Assembly (NCBI GenBank): GCA_016744535.1
Contig: JADGEE010000019.1
Location: 1-38,455, forward strand
DNA: 38,455 nucleotides
Source: Campylobacteraceae bacterium
GTDB taxonomy: Bacteria; Campylobacterota; Campylobacteria; Campylobacterales; BB28
Direction of reading: 5' to 3'
The position numbers and the translations under genes are program-made. Below are positions 16,395 through 24,380 of this stretch, in pieces. The notes under the pieces are model-generated. The model was not told the DNA's origin and did not search any database. It saw nothing but the letters and a program-made list of their open reading frames with translations. Within the stretch, counting starts at the first letter, position 1; the number at the start of each line of letters is the position of its first letter.

Positions 16395-17729
16395 TTAAAA
16401 ACCATAATATGCTATAAATCTATATTCGTCCCAACCTCTATCATCACTTGCAAAGCTATCAGGATAATTTCCTCTAAGTCTAAGTTTTAAGTTTTTAACT
16501 GCAGGAACTTTATAAATTAAATCAAAAAATGATTCAGATGCCAACCAACTTTTACCATTAATATATGAGTTATTTTCAGCAACATCAAACTCCATATAAC
16601 TCGCATGTGCACTAAGCCCATCAACTCCAAATTTAGACATATCTTGAATTGCTCCAATTCTCCAAGAATCAGTATCAGCAAAACTACCGTGTCTTGTAAC
16701 CATTCCTTGAACAAATAGAGGGTGACCTCCCCAAGGTAAAATAATTCCACCATTTTGATTTGAATTTAAATTAGTTCCTGTTGAAGTGTAAGCTACATAA
16801 AGTTTTGTTTTATCAATTGCTAATGTAGCTTTTGCACCTAATAAATCAGCATCAACTTCTCCTGCAATTTTATCACCAACATCATCTTCTCTAATATATT
16901 GTCCAGATAGAGTTAAATTTGTAGATTTATTAAAATTAATTTTGTAATCACCTTGTGCATAAATTGCATTTAAAATATCGTGTGCGTAATAATCCCAAAG
17001 TTGAAGTTTTAAATTAGTAATTCCAGTGTAAATAATAGCTAAAGCTGTTACTCCATTTGTATCTGGTGCATCCATTCCTAGTGCTGCATTTTCCATATCT
17101 ACAAATTTACCAACTTGAGCCCCTAAACCATAACCACTTTGTAGTCCTAAATTACCCCTGCTACCCTCACCTCCATAAGCATTACTAAAAGTACCATCTG
17201 CCATCTTATTAACTTGTGCTGCTATTAAAGTTGTATCTTTAAAGTAATTATTTGCTAAAACTACAGCTTCAAAATGATTTGGAATCATTCTAACATCATC
17301 ACTTCCTGCAAGTGGAGTAGCAAGTTTTTGTCTTCCAACTTTCAAAGATGTATTCATATTTTTATACTCTACATAAGCTTCTGATAAAATTGAGTAACTC
17401 TTTTTATCTTTTCCAAATAGTGTTGGGTCAATTTCAATAGAATCTCCACTATTTAAACCTAAACCATTTGTAGTGTGTCCAGTTGCACCAACACTAAAGC
17501 CATTATATCTAGCACTATTATAATTTAAGTGTCCGCCAAGTGAAAAAGCTTCTCTGTCTATTTTATTATTTATATTTTCAAAATTTTTATCCCAATTTCT
17601 ATTGATGTAAAATGACCTAATTTCGCCTTTAACTTTACCATTAGAAAACATTTCCGTTAATGAATTTACTTCTTCTCCAAATGCACTTAAAGCTAAAATT
17701 GTACTAAGTGATAAAACTCTCTTCACCAT
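16395..17729 (-). CDS. OprD-like outer-membrane porin
   Basis: 444-residue porin with signal peptide MVKRVLSLSTILALSAFG, mature N-terminus EEVNSLTEMFSNGKVKGEIR (the usual opening of Campylobacterota porins) and a beta-barrel body ending in aromatic strands (RLRGNYPDSF, then RFIAYYGF). The last residue is Phe, the OmpA/BamA sorting signal. Segments such as SLKVGRQKLATPLAGSDDVR and ANNYFKDTTLIAAQVNK fit OprD family strands. ATG at 17729 follows AAAAAAGGGGCTTTT. It leads the operon porin - chemoreceptor - unknown - cobT-like. Solute specificity cannot be read from sequence; co-transcription with a receptor suggests uptake and tactic sensing of related compounds (inference). Confidence 0.9.
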   Translation of the reverse strand: MVKRVLSLSTILALSAFGEEVNSLTEMFSNGKVKGEIRSFYINRNWDKNFENINNKIDREAFSLGGHLNYNSARYNGFSVGATGHTTNGLGLNSGDSIEIDPTLFGKDKKSYSILSEAYVEYKNMNTSLKVGRQKLATPLAGSDDVRMIPNHFEAVVLANNYFKDTTLIAAQVNKMADGTFSNAYGGEGSRGNLGLQSGYGLGAQVGKFVDMENAALGMDAPDTNGVTALAIIYTGITNLKLQLWDYYAHDILNAIYAQGDYKINFNKSTNLTLSGQYIREDDVGDKIAGEVDADLLGAKATLAIDKTKLYVAYTSTGTNLNSNQNGGIILPWGGHPLFVQGMVTRHGSFADTDSWRIGAIQDMSKFGVDGLSAHASYMEFDVAENNSYINGKSWLASESFFDLIYKVPAVKNLKLRLRGNYPDSFASDDRGWDEYRFIAYYGF

Positions 17730-17920
17730 AAAAGCCCCTTTTTTATTATTTCATAATTTTATACTATATCTTAACAAAAATAATAACTTACATTTATTAA
17801 AATAGTTCAGTAGTATTTTTTATTAAAAAAAAGTAAATATTAATAAATTGTAATGAAATTGTTATTTAACTTATTTAGAATACTTGATAGATATTATTAA
17901 ATTTTATAAAAAGGATTTAA

Positions 17921-18589
17921 ATGCTACCAAAGAATAAGGAAAAACTTCAAAGTATAAATCAAACTCTTGTAAATTTATCAGATGATGTAATTAATATACA
18001 CAAAGAGATTCTTGATGCTTTTAAAAAGAAAGATGTTAATGCTTTAACTTCACTTAAAAAGATTATGAAAGAGATTCCAGATAGAGCAAATGATATTGAT
18101 AATGAAGTGGTAAAAGCCTTAGCACTGTTTGAACCTGAAGCAAAAGATTTAAGAACAATTGTCGCTGTACTTAAAATTACAAATGAGCTAAATAGAATTT
18201 TAGTTGATGGTAAAAAATATGTTAGAGGTATGAAAAATCAGATAGGAAACAGTGAATTTGATTTTAATCATTTAGATAATTATATAATTCAACTTCACTT
18301 AGCAGCTATAAATTCTATTTCGTATGCAACTGAAGCTCTCTCTAAAGATGGAGAAGAGTTTGATGAATTATATAGAAAAGTGATGATTGAGGAGAGTAAA
18401 AGTGATGATTTACTATCACTAATTGAAAAAGAGATTTTAACAAAATTATCAAAAGGAACTGAATTTTTAATTGAATATATTAATATTTTAAGTTCAGTTA
18501 GACGACTTGAAAGAGCAGCTGATCACGCTGTAAATATGGCAAAATTAATGTATTTTTCTAAAAAAGGTGGTAAAATAGAGAGTTTTTAG
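17921..18589 (+). CDS. phoU: PhoU domain protein
   Basis: 222-residue all-helical protein of the PhoU family, usually a negative modulator of Pho signalling and of phosphate uptake. PhoU-type three-helix-bundle repeats are visible: EPEAKDLRTIVAVLKITNEL at about 71-90, and SVRRLERAADHAVNMAKLM near the C-terminus, where E/D residues form the metal-binding signature. ATG at 17921 follows AAAAAGGATTTAA. It is followed 12 bases later by a response regulator and histidine kinase, giving a phoU-phoB-phoR-like operon. No Pst transporter gene is nearby. The assignment as phosphate-related rests on this gene. Confidence 0.88.
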   Translation: MLPKNKEKLQSINQTLVNLSDDVINIHKEILDAFKKKDVNALTSLKKIMKEIPDRANDIDNEVVKALALFEPEAKDLRTIVAVLKITNELNRILVDGKKYVRGMKNQIGNSEFDFNHLDNYIIQLHLAAINSISYATEALSKDGEEFDELYRKVMIEESKSDDLLSLIEKEILTKLSKGTEFLIEYINILSSVRRLERAADHAVNMAKLMYFSKKGGKIESF

Positions 18590-18601
18590 GAGATAAATAA
18601 T

Positions 18602-19273
18602 ATGAGTATATTAATAGCAATAATTGAAGATGAGGAAGATTTGTTAGAATTGCTCGAATATAATCTTCAAAAAGAGGGATTTGAGAGTGTTGGTTTTTTA
18701 TCAACTAAAAATGTTGAAAATTTACTAAAAGAGGAAGATGTAGACCTACTTATAGTAGATAGGAATCTCCCAGGAGTCGAAGGAAGTGACTTTATTAAAG
18801 AGATGAGGCAAAAAGGCTTTTTAACTCCTGTAATATTCTTAAGTGCAAAAGATGCTGAAGATGATATTTTAGATGGATTCTTAAAAGGTGGAGATGATTA
18901 TATTACAAAACCTTTTAATATGAGAGAGTTGATTCTAAGAGTAAAAGCAGTCATTAAAAGAACAAAAAAAAGTGAAGAAAAATCTGTACAATATAGAGAT
19001 ATTATTATAAATATAAAAGCTAGAGAAGTTTTAGTTAATGGTAATATGGTTGAACTCACAAAACTTGAATTTGATTTATTAATTACACTTATTAAAAATA
19101 AAAATATAGTGTTAAGTAGAGATTATTTATTAGATAATGTTTGGAAAGATGACGCCTTATTTCAAGATAAAACTGTAAATGTTGGGATTAAAAGATTAAA
19201 AGATAAAATTGACCCAAATAAAGATAAAAATTATATAAAATCAATTAGAGGGACAGGATATACTCTGTGTTAA
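18602..19273 (+). CDS. OmpR/PhoB-type response regulator
   Basis: 223 residues. The receiver domain (about 1-120) has acidic residues Asp10 and Glu11, phospho-acceptor Asp53 in LIVDRNLPG, Ser81 and Lys103 (ITKPF). The C-terminal winged-helix domain (about 130-223) shows ELTKLEFDLLITLI and SIRGTGYTL. It is probably the PhoB-like regulator paired with the following kinase, whose start overlaps its end by 7 bases, and with phoU upstream. Target genes are not evident; I found no convincing repeat of a Pho-box in this window. Confidence 0.93.
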   Translation: MSILIAIIEDEEDLLELLEYNLQKEGFESVGFLSTKNVENLLKEEDVDLLIVDRNLPGVEGSDFIKEMRQKGFLTPVIFLSAKDAEDDILDGFLKGGDDYITKPFNMRELILRVKAVIKRTKKSEEKSVQYRDIIINIKAREVLVNGNMVELTKLEFDLLITLIKNKNIVLSRDYLLDNVWKDDALFQDKTVNVGIKRLKDKIDPNKDKNYIKSIRGTGYTLC

Positions 19274-20649
19274 AACTTCATCAACTCTTTTTTAGAAATT
19301 TTTTAATTATACTCTCTATTACTCTTTTTATATCTGGATTTGTCAGTTACTTTACTTTAAAGAATATAGAACTAAATCACTTTGAAGATAATTTAAAATC
19401 AAATATTAATATTATAGAAATTGAACTTCTAAACTCAAAAAATAGAGATTTAAATAGATATTCAGCCTCTTTTGAAAATATTAATGATTTAAGAATTACT
19501 CTAATTGATGCAAAAGGAGTTGTATTAGCTGATAGTTCTAAAGATATAAAAGAGATGGATAATCACTTAAATAGACCAGAAATAGTTCAATCAAAAACAG
19601 ATAAATATGGTATTTCAATTCGACACTCCGCTACTACAAATATGGATTATCTATATGTTGCTAAGAAAATAGGTCTTAATGGAAGTTCAATTTATATTAG
19701 AATGGCAGTATTAATTGATAGAATTATGAGTGATTTTTATAATTTATGGTTTAAAGTAACACTAATTTTTGCTATTTCAATTGTTTTTGCCCTATTTATA
19801 AAATTTTATATAAATAAAAAGATAACTCAAGAAGTTGAAAGAATAACTGATTTTTTACATCATCTCTCAAATAAAAAATATAGACCAATTAATTCTAAAT
19901 CTTTTACGGAAGAGTTTAATAGTATATTTATACTTTTAGAAAAAGTTGCTAAAAAACTTAAAAAAAGAGATAAACAGAAGAAAAAATTTACTCGAGAGTT
20001 ATTACTTAAAAATAGGCAAAACAGAGAGATAATTTCTGCTATGAGTCACGAATTTAAAAATCCAGTAGCTGTAATTTTAGGTTATAGTGAGACTCTAACT
20101 CAAGATAAAGATATGAATGAGAATATTAGAGATAAATTCTTAGGCAAAATTTCGCAAAATGCAAAAAGAATTTCAGATATTGTAGATAGAATTACAATTG
20201 CAATTAAACTTGAAAATCAAGATTTAACTCTTAAAATTAGCTCTTTTGAGATAAAAGCTTTAATCCAAAATGTAGAAAATCTTTTAAAATATAAATACAA
20301 AGATAGAGAAGTTGAAATTATAGGAGAAGATAGAAAAATTGAAGCTGATAAGACTCTAATAGAGTTAGTTTTAATAAATTTAATTGAGAATGCCTTAAAA
20401 TATTCAGATGATAATATAACCGTAGAGATAAACAGTAATGAAATTAAAATAATCGATAGAGGAATTGGAATCTCTAAAGAAGATATTAATAGAGTTACAC
20501 AAAAATTTTATAGAGTAGATAAACATATTTGGAATAACTCTTTGGGGCTTGGATTAAATATAGTTAAATATATTTTAAAAATGCACAATACATTTTTAGA
20601 TATAGAGAGTAGATTAGATGAGGGATCTGTTTTTAGTTTTAAAATTTAA
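19267..20649 (+). CDS. Sensor histidine kinase, PhoR-like
   Basis: 460-residue membrane kinase. TM1 is at about 10-30 and TM2 at about 165-185, enclosing a periplasmic sensor of roughly 130 residues. A HAMP-like linker follows, then DHp with phospho-acceptor His261 in AMSHEFKNPVAVILGYSE, and the HATPase domain with N-box LIENALKYSDD, DRGIGIS and LGLGLNIVKYIL. GTG start at 19267 is inside the last codons of the response regulator gene, so the two are translationally coupled. The order phoU-regulator-kinase supports a PhoR role, but the large periplasmic loop also allows another signal. Confidence 0.92.
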   Translation: MLKLHQLFFRNFLIILSITLFISGFVSYFTLKNIELNHFEDNLKSNINIIEIELLNSKNRDLNRYSASFENINDLRITLIDAKGVVLADSSKDIKEMDNHLNRPEIVQSKTDKYGISIRHSATTNMDYLYVAKKIGLNGSSIYIRMAVLIDRIMSDFYNLWFKVTLIFAISIVFALFIKFYINKKITQEVERITDFLHHLSNKKYRPINSKSFTEEFNSIFILLEKVAKKLKKRDKQKKKFTRELLLKNRQNREIISAMSHEFKNPVAVILGYSETLTQDKDMNENIRDKFLGKISQNAKRISDIVDRITIAIKLENQDLTLKISSFEIKALIQNVENLLKYKYKDREVEIIGEDRKIEADKTLIELVLINLIENALKYSDDNITVEINSNEIKIIDRGIGISKEDINRVTQKFYRVDKHIWNNSLGLGLNIVKYILKMHNTFLDIESRLDEGSVFSFKI

Positions 20650-20654
20650 TTTGT

Positions 20655-20660
20655 TATAAT
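20655..20660 (+). promoter_or_regulatory. Candidate -10 for cupin gene
   Basis: TATAAT in TTGTTATAATTAAATC lies between the kinase stop and the cupin ATG, about 22 bases before the start codon. It would give the cupin-yrdC-membrane protein unit its own promoter. Confidence 0.4.
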
Positions 20661-20681
20661 TAAATCATAAAAGGAAGATTT

Positions 20682-21053
20682 ATGTATTTAACAAATGAGA
20701 GTGAACACGAATATAGATTTGGAGATAATGGACCAAAATATTTAACAAATGGGCCATTTATTGATATGGGAATTGTAATTATTCAAGCTGGACAAGACTT
20801 TGATACTCATAAACATGTAAAACAAGAGGAGTCTTTTTTAGTATTAGAGGGTGAGTGTGATGTTTATGTAGATGGAAAATTAGTTAAAATCAAAAAAGGT
20901 GACTATTTAAGATGTGACCCAAATGAGGCACACTATTTTAAAAACAGAAGTAATGCTGAATTTAAAGCTGTATTTATAAAAGCTATTCACGCAGAAATTA
21001 AAGATAGTGTATATATCGATTGGAAACCAGACCAAGAGTTTATAAAAGAGTAG
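20682..21053 (+). CDS. Small cupin-domain protein
   Basis: 123-residue single cupin_2 domain. Metal-ligand pattern: His44 and His46 in DTHKHVKQEESFLVLEGE with Glu50/51, and the second motif DYLRCDPNEAHYFKN with a late His. The Gly-rich EGECDVYVDG turn between the motifs is typical. Such stand-alone cupins serve as isomerases, dioxygenases or sugar/auxin-binding proteins; the substrate cannot be told. ATG at 20682 follows AAAAGGAAGATTT. The yrdC-like gene begins 11 bases after its stop. Confidence 0.85.
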   Translation: MYLTNESEHEYRFGDNGPKYLTNGPFIDMGIVIIQAGQDFDTHKHVKQEESFLVLEGECDVYVDGKLVKIKKGDYLRCDPNEAHYFKNRSNAEFKAVFIKAIHAEIKDSVYIDWKPDQEFIKE

Positions 21054-21064
21054 AGAAATATAAC

Positions 21065-21502
21065 TTGAAAGATAAAGTTTTTCTTACTCAAACTGATACA
21101 ACAGTAGGTTTTTTATCTCAAAATTCTCAAAAATTAGCAAAATTAAAAAATAGAGAAGCAAACAAAGAATTTTTAAAAGTTATAGATTCTTTAGATACTT
21201 TAAAAAGTTTCGTAAGAGTTCCAAAAAAGTTCAGAAAAATTGTAAAAAACTCAAAAAAAACTACATTTGTTTATCCTAATAAAAAAGCTTTTAGAGTTAT
21301 TTTTGATAAAACTCATAGAGAATTTATCAAAAAATCCAGATGCTTTTATTCAACTTCAGCAAACAAAAGTGGAAAACAATTTGAGTTAAATTTTGCTATT
21401 AAAAATTGTGATATAATCATTTATGATAAGAGAGGTTTTAGTGAGCAAAGTCCATCTAAAATAATAAAACTATCAAAAAATAGACAAAAGAGACTTAGAT
21501 GA
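21065..21502 (+). CDS. Short Sua5/YciO/YrdC-type protein
   Basis: About 145 residues from TTG 21065, 11 bases after the cupin stop; the frame is open further upstream into the cupin gene (ATG 21020), but the family N-terminus KVFLTQTDTTVGFLS begins only here. Family members (TsaC/Sua5) make threonylcarbamoyl-adenylate for t6A modification of ANN-reading tRNAs. Visible motifs are QTDTTVGF in place of the usual PTDTVYGL, and YSTSANKSG near residue 100, matching the S-x-N-xSG nucleotide-binding motif. It is shorter than standard TsaC (about 190), as I expect for the Campylobacterota version. Its stop overlaps the next start by four bases. Confidence 0.78.
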   Translation: MKDKVFLTQTDTTVGFLSQNSQKLAKLKNREANKEFLKVIDSLDTLKSFVRVPKKFRKIVKNSKKTTFVYPNKKAFRVIFDKTHREFIKKSRCFYSTSANKSGKQFELNFAIKNCDIIIYDKRGFSEQSPSKIIKLSKNRQKRLR

Positions 21503-21942
21503 TAACACGATTAATTTCTTCATTCTTTAGGGGACTACTTTTAATATTAATTTTAGATTTTATTCTATTTGCAGGAATGATTGGTAATTATTTTCATACT
21601 TTAGATATAAAAGAGGAGTATTTTAACCCTGTATTTATAGATAATCAGATGTATTTACTTATATTTACTTTAGCACTTCCTGTTGGTTATTTTTTTTCAT
21701 ATACATCATTTAAGAAAAGTTTTCAAATAATCTATTTAATAGTTCTTTTAATTTTTTCATTAGTTTTTATTAAAAATATTGGTTTTAGTGTTGGTAAATT
21801 TTTCTTTTTAAAAAAAGATAATATTAAAATTAATGAAATATATTTAAATGGAGAAATACTCTATATTGGTAGAGAGTATCTCTATTTTAGAAAAGATTTA
21901 AGTACTAAAACTTTAAAATTTAAAAAAGACTTGATAAAATAG
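21499..21942 (+). CDS. Unknown membrane protein
   Basis: 147 residues with about three hydrophobic segments: about 11-28 (LLLILILDFILFAGMIGN), about 51-68 and about 77-95 (IIYLIVLLIFSLVFIKNIG), then a Lys-rich soluble tail (about 100-147). The ATG at 21499 overlaps the yrdC-like stop (ATGA), so it is coupled to it. Not recognised; similar small membrane proteins follow yrdC-like genes in this phylum, as far as I remember. It ends 30 bases before the convergent hxlR-type gene, with a shared terminator between. Confidence 0.7.
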   Translation: MITRLISSFFRGLLLILILDFILFAGMIGNYFHTLDIKEEYFNPVFIDNQMYLLIFTLALPVGYFFSYTSFKKSFQIIYLIVLLIFSLVFIKNIGFSVGKFFFLKKDNIKINEIYLNGEILYIGREYLYFRKDLSTKTLKFKKDLIK

Positions 21943-21946
21943 TTTC

Positions 21947-21984
21947 AAAAAATATTAATAAGTATAGCTATATTAATGTTTTTT
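21947..21984. terminator. Bidirectional terminator between convergent genes
   Basis: AAAAAATATTAAT at 21947-21959 pairs with ATTAATGTTTTTT at 21972-21984 (one T-G wobble) around a 12-base loop. It has A-run/T-run flanks on both sides, the usual form of an intrinsic terminator working both ways. It overlaps the last codons of the hxlR-type gene, whose stop is at 21973-21975. Confidence 0.65.
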
Positions 21985-22338
21985 TTCACAAACATAATTA
22001 TCAGTTATTTCTCCACACTCTTTTGCATACTCTATCCCCCAATTATTCATTGCATTTAAAGTATCTTGAAGTTTTTTACCAATAGGTGTAAGAGAGTAAA
22101 TAACTTTTGGTGGAACTTCTGCAAATACTTCTCTTTTTATAAGCTTTTTTTCTTCAAGCTCTTTTAATTTAACTGTTAATGTTTTTTGAGTTATTTGATA
22201 AATATCTTCACTTAACTCTTTATATCGTTTAGAACCATTTAAAAGATGCCATACAATACCAAGTTTCCATTTATCATTAAATATCTCATTTGTTATTTCA
22301 ACTGAACATTTGAACTCTTTTCCATTTATTTTATACAT
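21973..22338 (-). CDS. HxlR-family transcriptional regulator
   Basis: 121-residue winged-helix regulator. I take the start as ATG 22338, preceded by GAAAGGCAAAAA, over a TTG at 22368. HxlR features: an N-terminal Cys11 in KCSVEI (a possible redox-sensing cysteine, as in HypR/YodB/QorR), DKWKLGIVWHLLNGSKRYKE, the recognition region ITQKTLTVKLKELEEKKLIK and the wing YSLTPIGKKL. It is divergent from an mdaB-type quinone reductase, the usual target arrangement for quinone or electrophile-sensing HxlR proteins. It therefore probably represses that gene and itself. Confidence 0.9.
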   Translation of the reverse strand: MYKINGKEFKCSVEITNEIFNDKWKLGIVWHLLNGSKRYKELSEDIYQITQKTLTVKLKELEEKKLIKREVFAEVPPKVIYSLTPIGKKLQDTLNAMNNWGIEYAKECGEITDNYVCEKKH

Positions 22339-22359
22339 TTTTTGCCTTTCACTTAGATA

Positions 22360-22365
22360 ATTATA
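22360..22365 (-). promoter_or_regulatory. Candidate -10 of hxlR-type gene
   Basis: On the minus strand TTGTATAATTATC gives a perfect TATAAT about 22 bases upstream of the ATG at 22338. The -35 region is weak and falls next to the inverted repeat at 22402-22432, consistent with autoregulation. Confidence 0.45.
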
Positions 22366-22401
22366 CAATAATCCTATTTTATTACTTTACATTCCATTAC
22401 T

Positions 22402-22432
22402 TACTTAAAGTACTGTAAGAGTAATTTAAGTA
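22402..22432. promoter_or_regulatory. Candidate HxlR operator
   Basis: Inverted repeat TACTTAAA (22402-22409) / TTTAAGTA (22425-22432), 15-base spacer, in the 135-bp region between the divergent hxlR-type and mdaB-type genes. A nested shorter dyad CTTAC / GTAAG is also present. Position and symmetry fit binding of a dimeric winged-helix regulator. Confidence 0.5.
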
Positions 22433-22473
22433 TATAGTGGTTAGACTTTTATAAAATAATTTTGGAGAAGCAA

Positions 22474-23064
22474 ATGAAAAATGTACTTATCATAAATGGT
22501 CATCAAAGATATGAAAATATTGCGGAGGGTAATTTAACAAGAGCTTATATTGATATAGCAGATAAATTTTTAACTAAAAATAAATTTAATGTAAAACACA
22601 GTGTAGTTGAGAGTGAATATGATATAAAAAATGAGGTTGAAAAATTTAATTGGGCAGATTATTTTATAGTTCAATATCCTGTTTATTGGATGGGTGTACC
22701 TTGGATTACTAAAAAGTATATTGATGAAATTTTTTCTGCTGGAGTTGGAAGTGTTACTTATCTTGATGATGGTAGAAGTAGAGAAGATTTATCTAAGAAA
22801 TATGGAAGTGGTGGACTTATGAAAAATAAAAAATATATGATTTCACTAACATATAATTGTCCTATTAATGAATTTGATAATAAAGATGGTTTTTTTGATG
22901 GGTTATCTTTAGATGAAGCCAATATTGCTACACATAAAACTTTTCAATTTTGTGGTGTAAAACCTATGAAAAGTTATTCAGTACACAATATATTTAAAAG
23001 TAACTTTGATTTAGAAGTTGAATTAAAAAAATTTGAAGAGACTTTAAAGATAAACTTTCTTTAA
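22474..23064 (+). CDS. NAD(P)H quinone reductase, MdaB type
   Basis: 196-residue flavodoxin-like protein of the MdaB/NAD(P)H dehydrogenase (quinone) family, which reduces quinones with two electrons and protects against oxidative and electrophile stress. Motifs: KNVLIINGHQRYENIAEGNL (FMN phosphate loop), FIVQYPVYWMGVPWITKKYI, and the long GRSREDLSKKYGSGGLMKNK insertion seen in MdaB. ATG at 22474 is chosen because GGAG ends 6 bases upstream; a TTG at 22462 would remove that site from the leader. It is divergent from the hxlR-type gene, which probably controls it. It converges with dctM. Confidence 0.88.
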   Translation: MKNVLIINGHQRYENIAEGNLTRAYIDIADKFLTKNKFNVKHSVVESEYDIKNEVEKFNWADYFIVQYPVYWMGVPWITKKYIDEIFSAGVGSVTYLDDGRSREDLSKKYGSGGLMKNKKYMISLTYNCPINEFDNKDGFFDGLSLDEANIATHKTFQFCGVKPMKSYSVHNIFKSNFDLEVELKKFEETLKINFL

Positions 23065-23086
23065 AGAACTCTAACTTTTCAATCTT

Positions 23087-24367
23087 TTACATTATAATTT
23101 TAGGAAACATCACTACTATTGCTAAAACTATGATTTGAATTATAATAAATGGAATTACACCTCTGTAAATTTCCATTGTAGTAACTAATTTTCCAACACT
23201 TCCTTTAAGAAAAAATAGGGCAAAGCCAAATGGTGGGCTTAAAAATGACGCTTGTAAGTTAAGGGCGATGATTATTGCAAACCAAGTTAAATCTATCCCA
23301 AAACTTTGTGCAATTGGTGCTAAAATAGGGACTATAATAAAAGATATTTCAATAAAATCTATAAAAAATCCTAAGATAAAAATAAGTGCCATAGAGATTA
23401 AGATAAAAGTTGTTTTATCGCCTAAATCATTTTTAAAAAGCTCTTCTACAAAATCAGTTCCACCAATTTCATAAAAAACTAAACTAAAAGCAGTTGCTCC
23501 GATTAAAATCATAAATATCATAGAAGTTAATTTTACACTCTCAATTGCAGAGTATTTAATCGTTTCAATTGAGAAAGTTTTATTTATAATCATTAAAATA
23601 ATCGCACCAAATGCTCCAATTGCACTAGCTTCAGTAGGTGATGCTATTCCAAAAAAAATACTCCCTAAAACTGCAAAAATTAGAATAAATGGAGGAATTA
23701 AAGCCAAAATTGCTTTTTTAAATATTTCAGATTTTGAGCTTTTAGTCTCAATTGCTGGGGCAATATTTGGGTTAGTATAAGAAATTATTATAATATATAA
23801 AATATATGCACCAATTAGCATTAAACTAGGAATTAATGCAGATTTAAATAAATCTCCAACAGATATATTTAAAACATCTCCTAAAATAATTAAAATAACT
23901 GAAGGTGGCACAATTTGACCAAGAGTTCCACTAGCTGTAATTACTCCACTAGCTAACTGTTTAGAGTAACCATATTTTATCATAACAGGAAGTGAAATCA
24001 GACTCATCATAACAACACTAGCCCCAACAATCCCAGTAGTTGCCCCTAAAATTCCACCAACTATAACAACACTTATTGCAAGTCCTCCACGAAAACTTCC
24101 AAAAAGCTCCCCTATTGATTCAAGCATCGCCTCTGCAATTTTACTCTTTTGCAAAACAAGCCCCATAAATATAAAGAGTGGAACTGCAATTAGAGTAAAA
24201 TTTTGCATAATTCCATAGATTCTAAATGGAACTAATGCTAAAATAGAAATTCCAACATCAGCAAATAAGTAAGCAAAGACAAGTGAAGCAAATCCAAATG
24301 CAAACGCAACAGGAATACCTACAAATAGAAGTAAAAGTGAAAAGAGAAACATATATAAACCAAGCAC
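23087..24367 (-). CDS. dctM: TRAP transporter large permease subunit (DctM)
   Basis: 426-residue membrane protein with about 12-13 hydrophobic segments, the ion-coupled channel subunit of TRAP uptake systems. Typical strings are PVAFAFGFASLVFAY, GIVGASVVMMSLISLPVM, ASGTLGQIVPPSVILIILGD and SPTEASAIGAFGA, all hallmarks of DctM. GTG start at 24367 follows AAAAGGATAATTA. It should lie next to dctQ, but three restriction-modification genes (24381-27571) intervene; the endonuclease gene ends 13 bases upstream. Base composition by eye is less extreme than that of the intervening genes. No substrate-binding dctP gene is in the window. Confidence 0.95.
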   Translation of the reverse strand: MLGLYMFLFSLLLLFVGIPVAFAFGFASLVFAYLFADVGISILALVPFRIYGIMQNFTLIAVPLFIFMGLVLQKSKIAEAMLESIGELFGSFRGGLAISVVIVGGILGATTGIVGASVVMMSLISLPVMIKYGYSKQLASGVITASGTLGQIVPPSVILIILGDVLNISVGDLFKSALIPSLMLIGAYILYIIIISYTNPNIAPAIETKSSKSEIFKKAILALIPPFILIFAVLGSIFFGIASPTEASAIGAFGAIILMIINKTFSIETIKYSAIESVKLTSMIFMILIGATAFSLVFYEIGGTDFVEELFKNDLGDKTTFILISMALIFILGFFIDFIEISFIIVPILAPIAQSFGIDLTWFAIIIALNLQASFLSPPFGFALFFLKGSVGKLVTTMEIYRGVIPFIIIQIIVLAIVVMFPKIIM

Positions 24368-24380
24368 TAATTATCCTTTT

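Noticed and set aside
17820-17920. Possible Pho-box repeats upstream of phoU
   Set aside because: TGTAAT- and TTATTTAAC-like strings occur, but no clear pair of spaced direct repeats; AT-richness makes chance matches likely.
21020-21064. Upstream ATG start for the YrdC-like gene inside the cupin gene
   Set aside because: The extra residues (METRPRVYKRVEKYN) are a frame-shifted reading of conserved cupin codons and precede the family's normal N-terminus.
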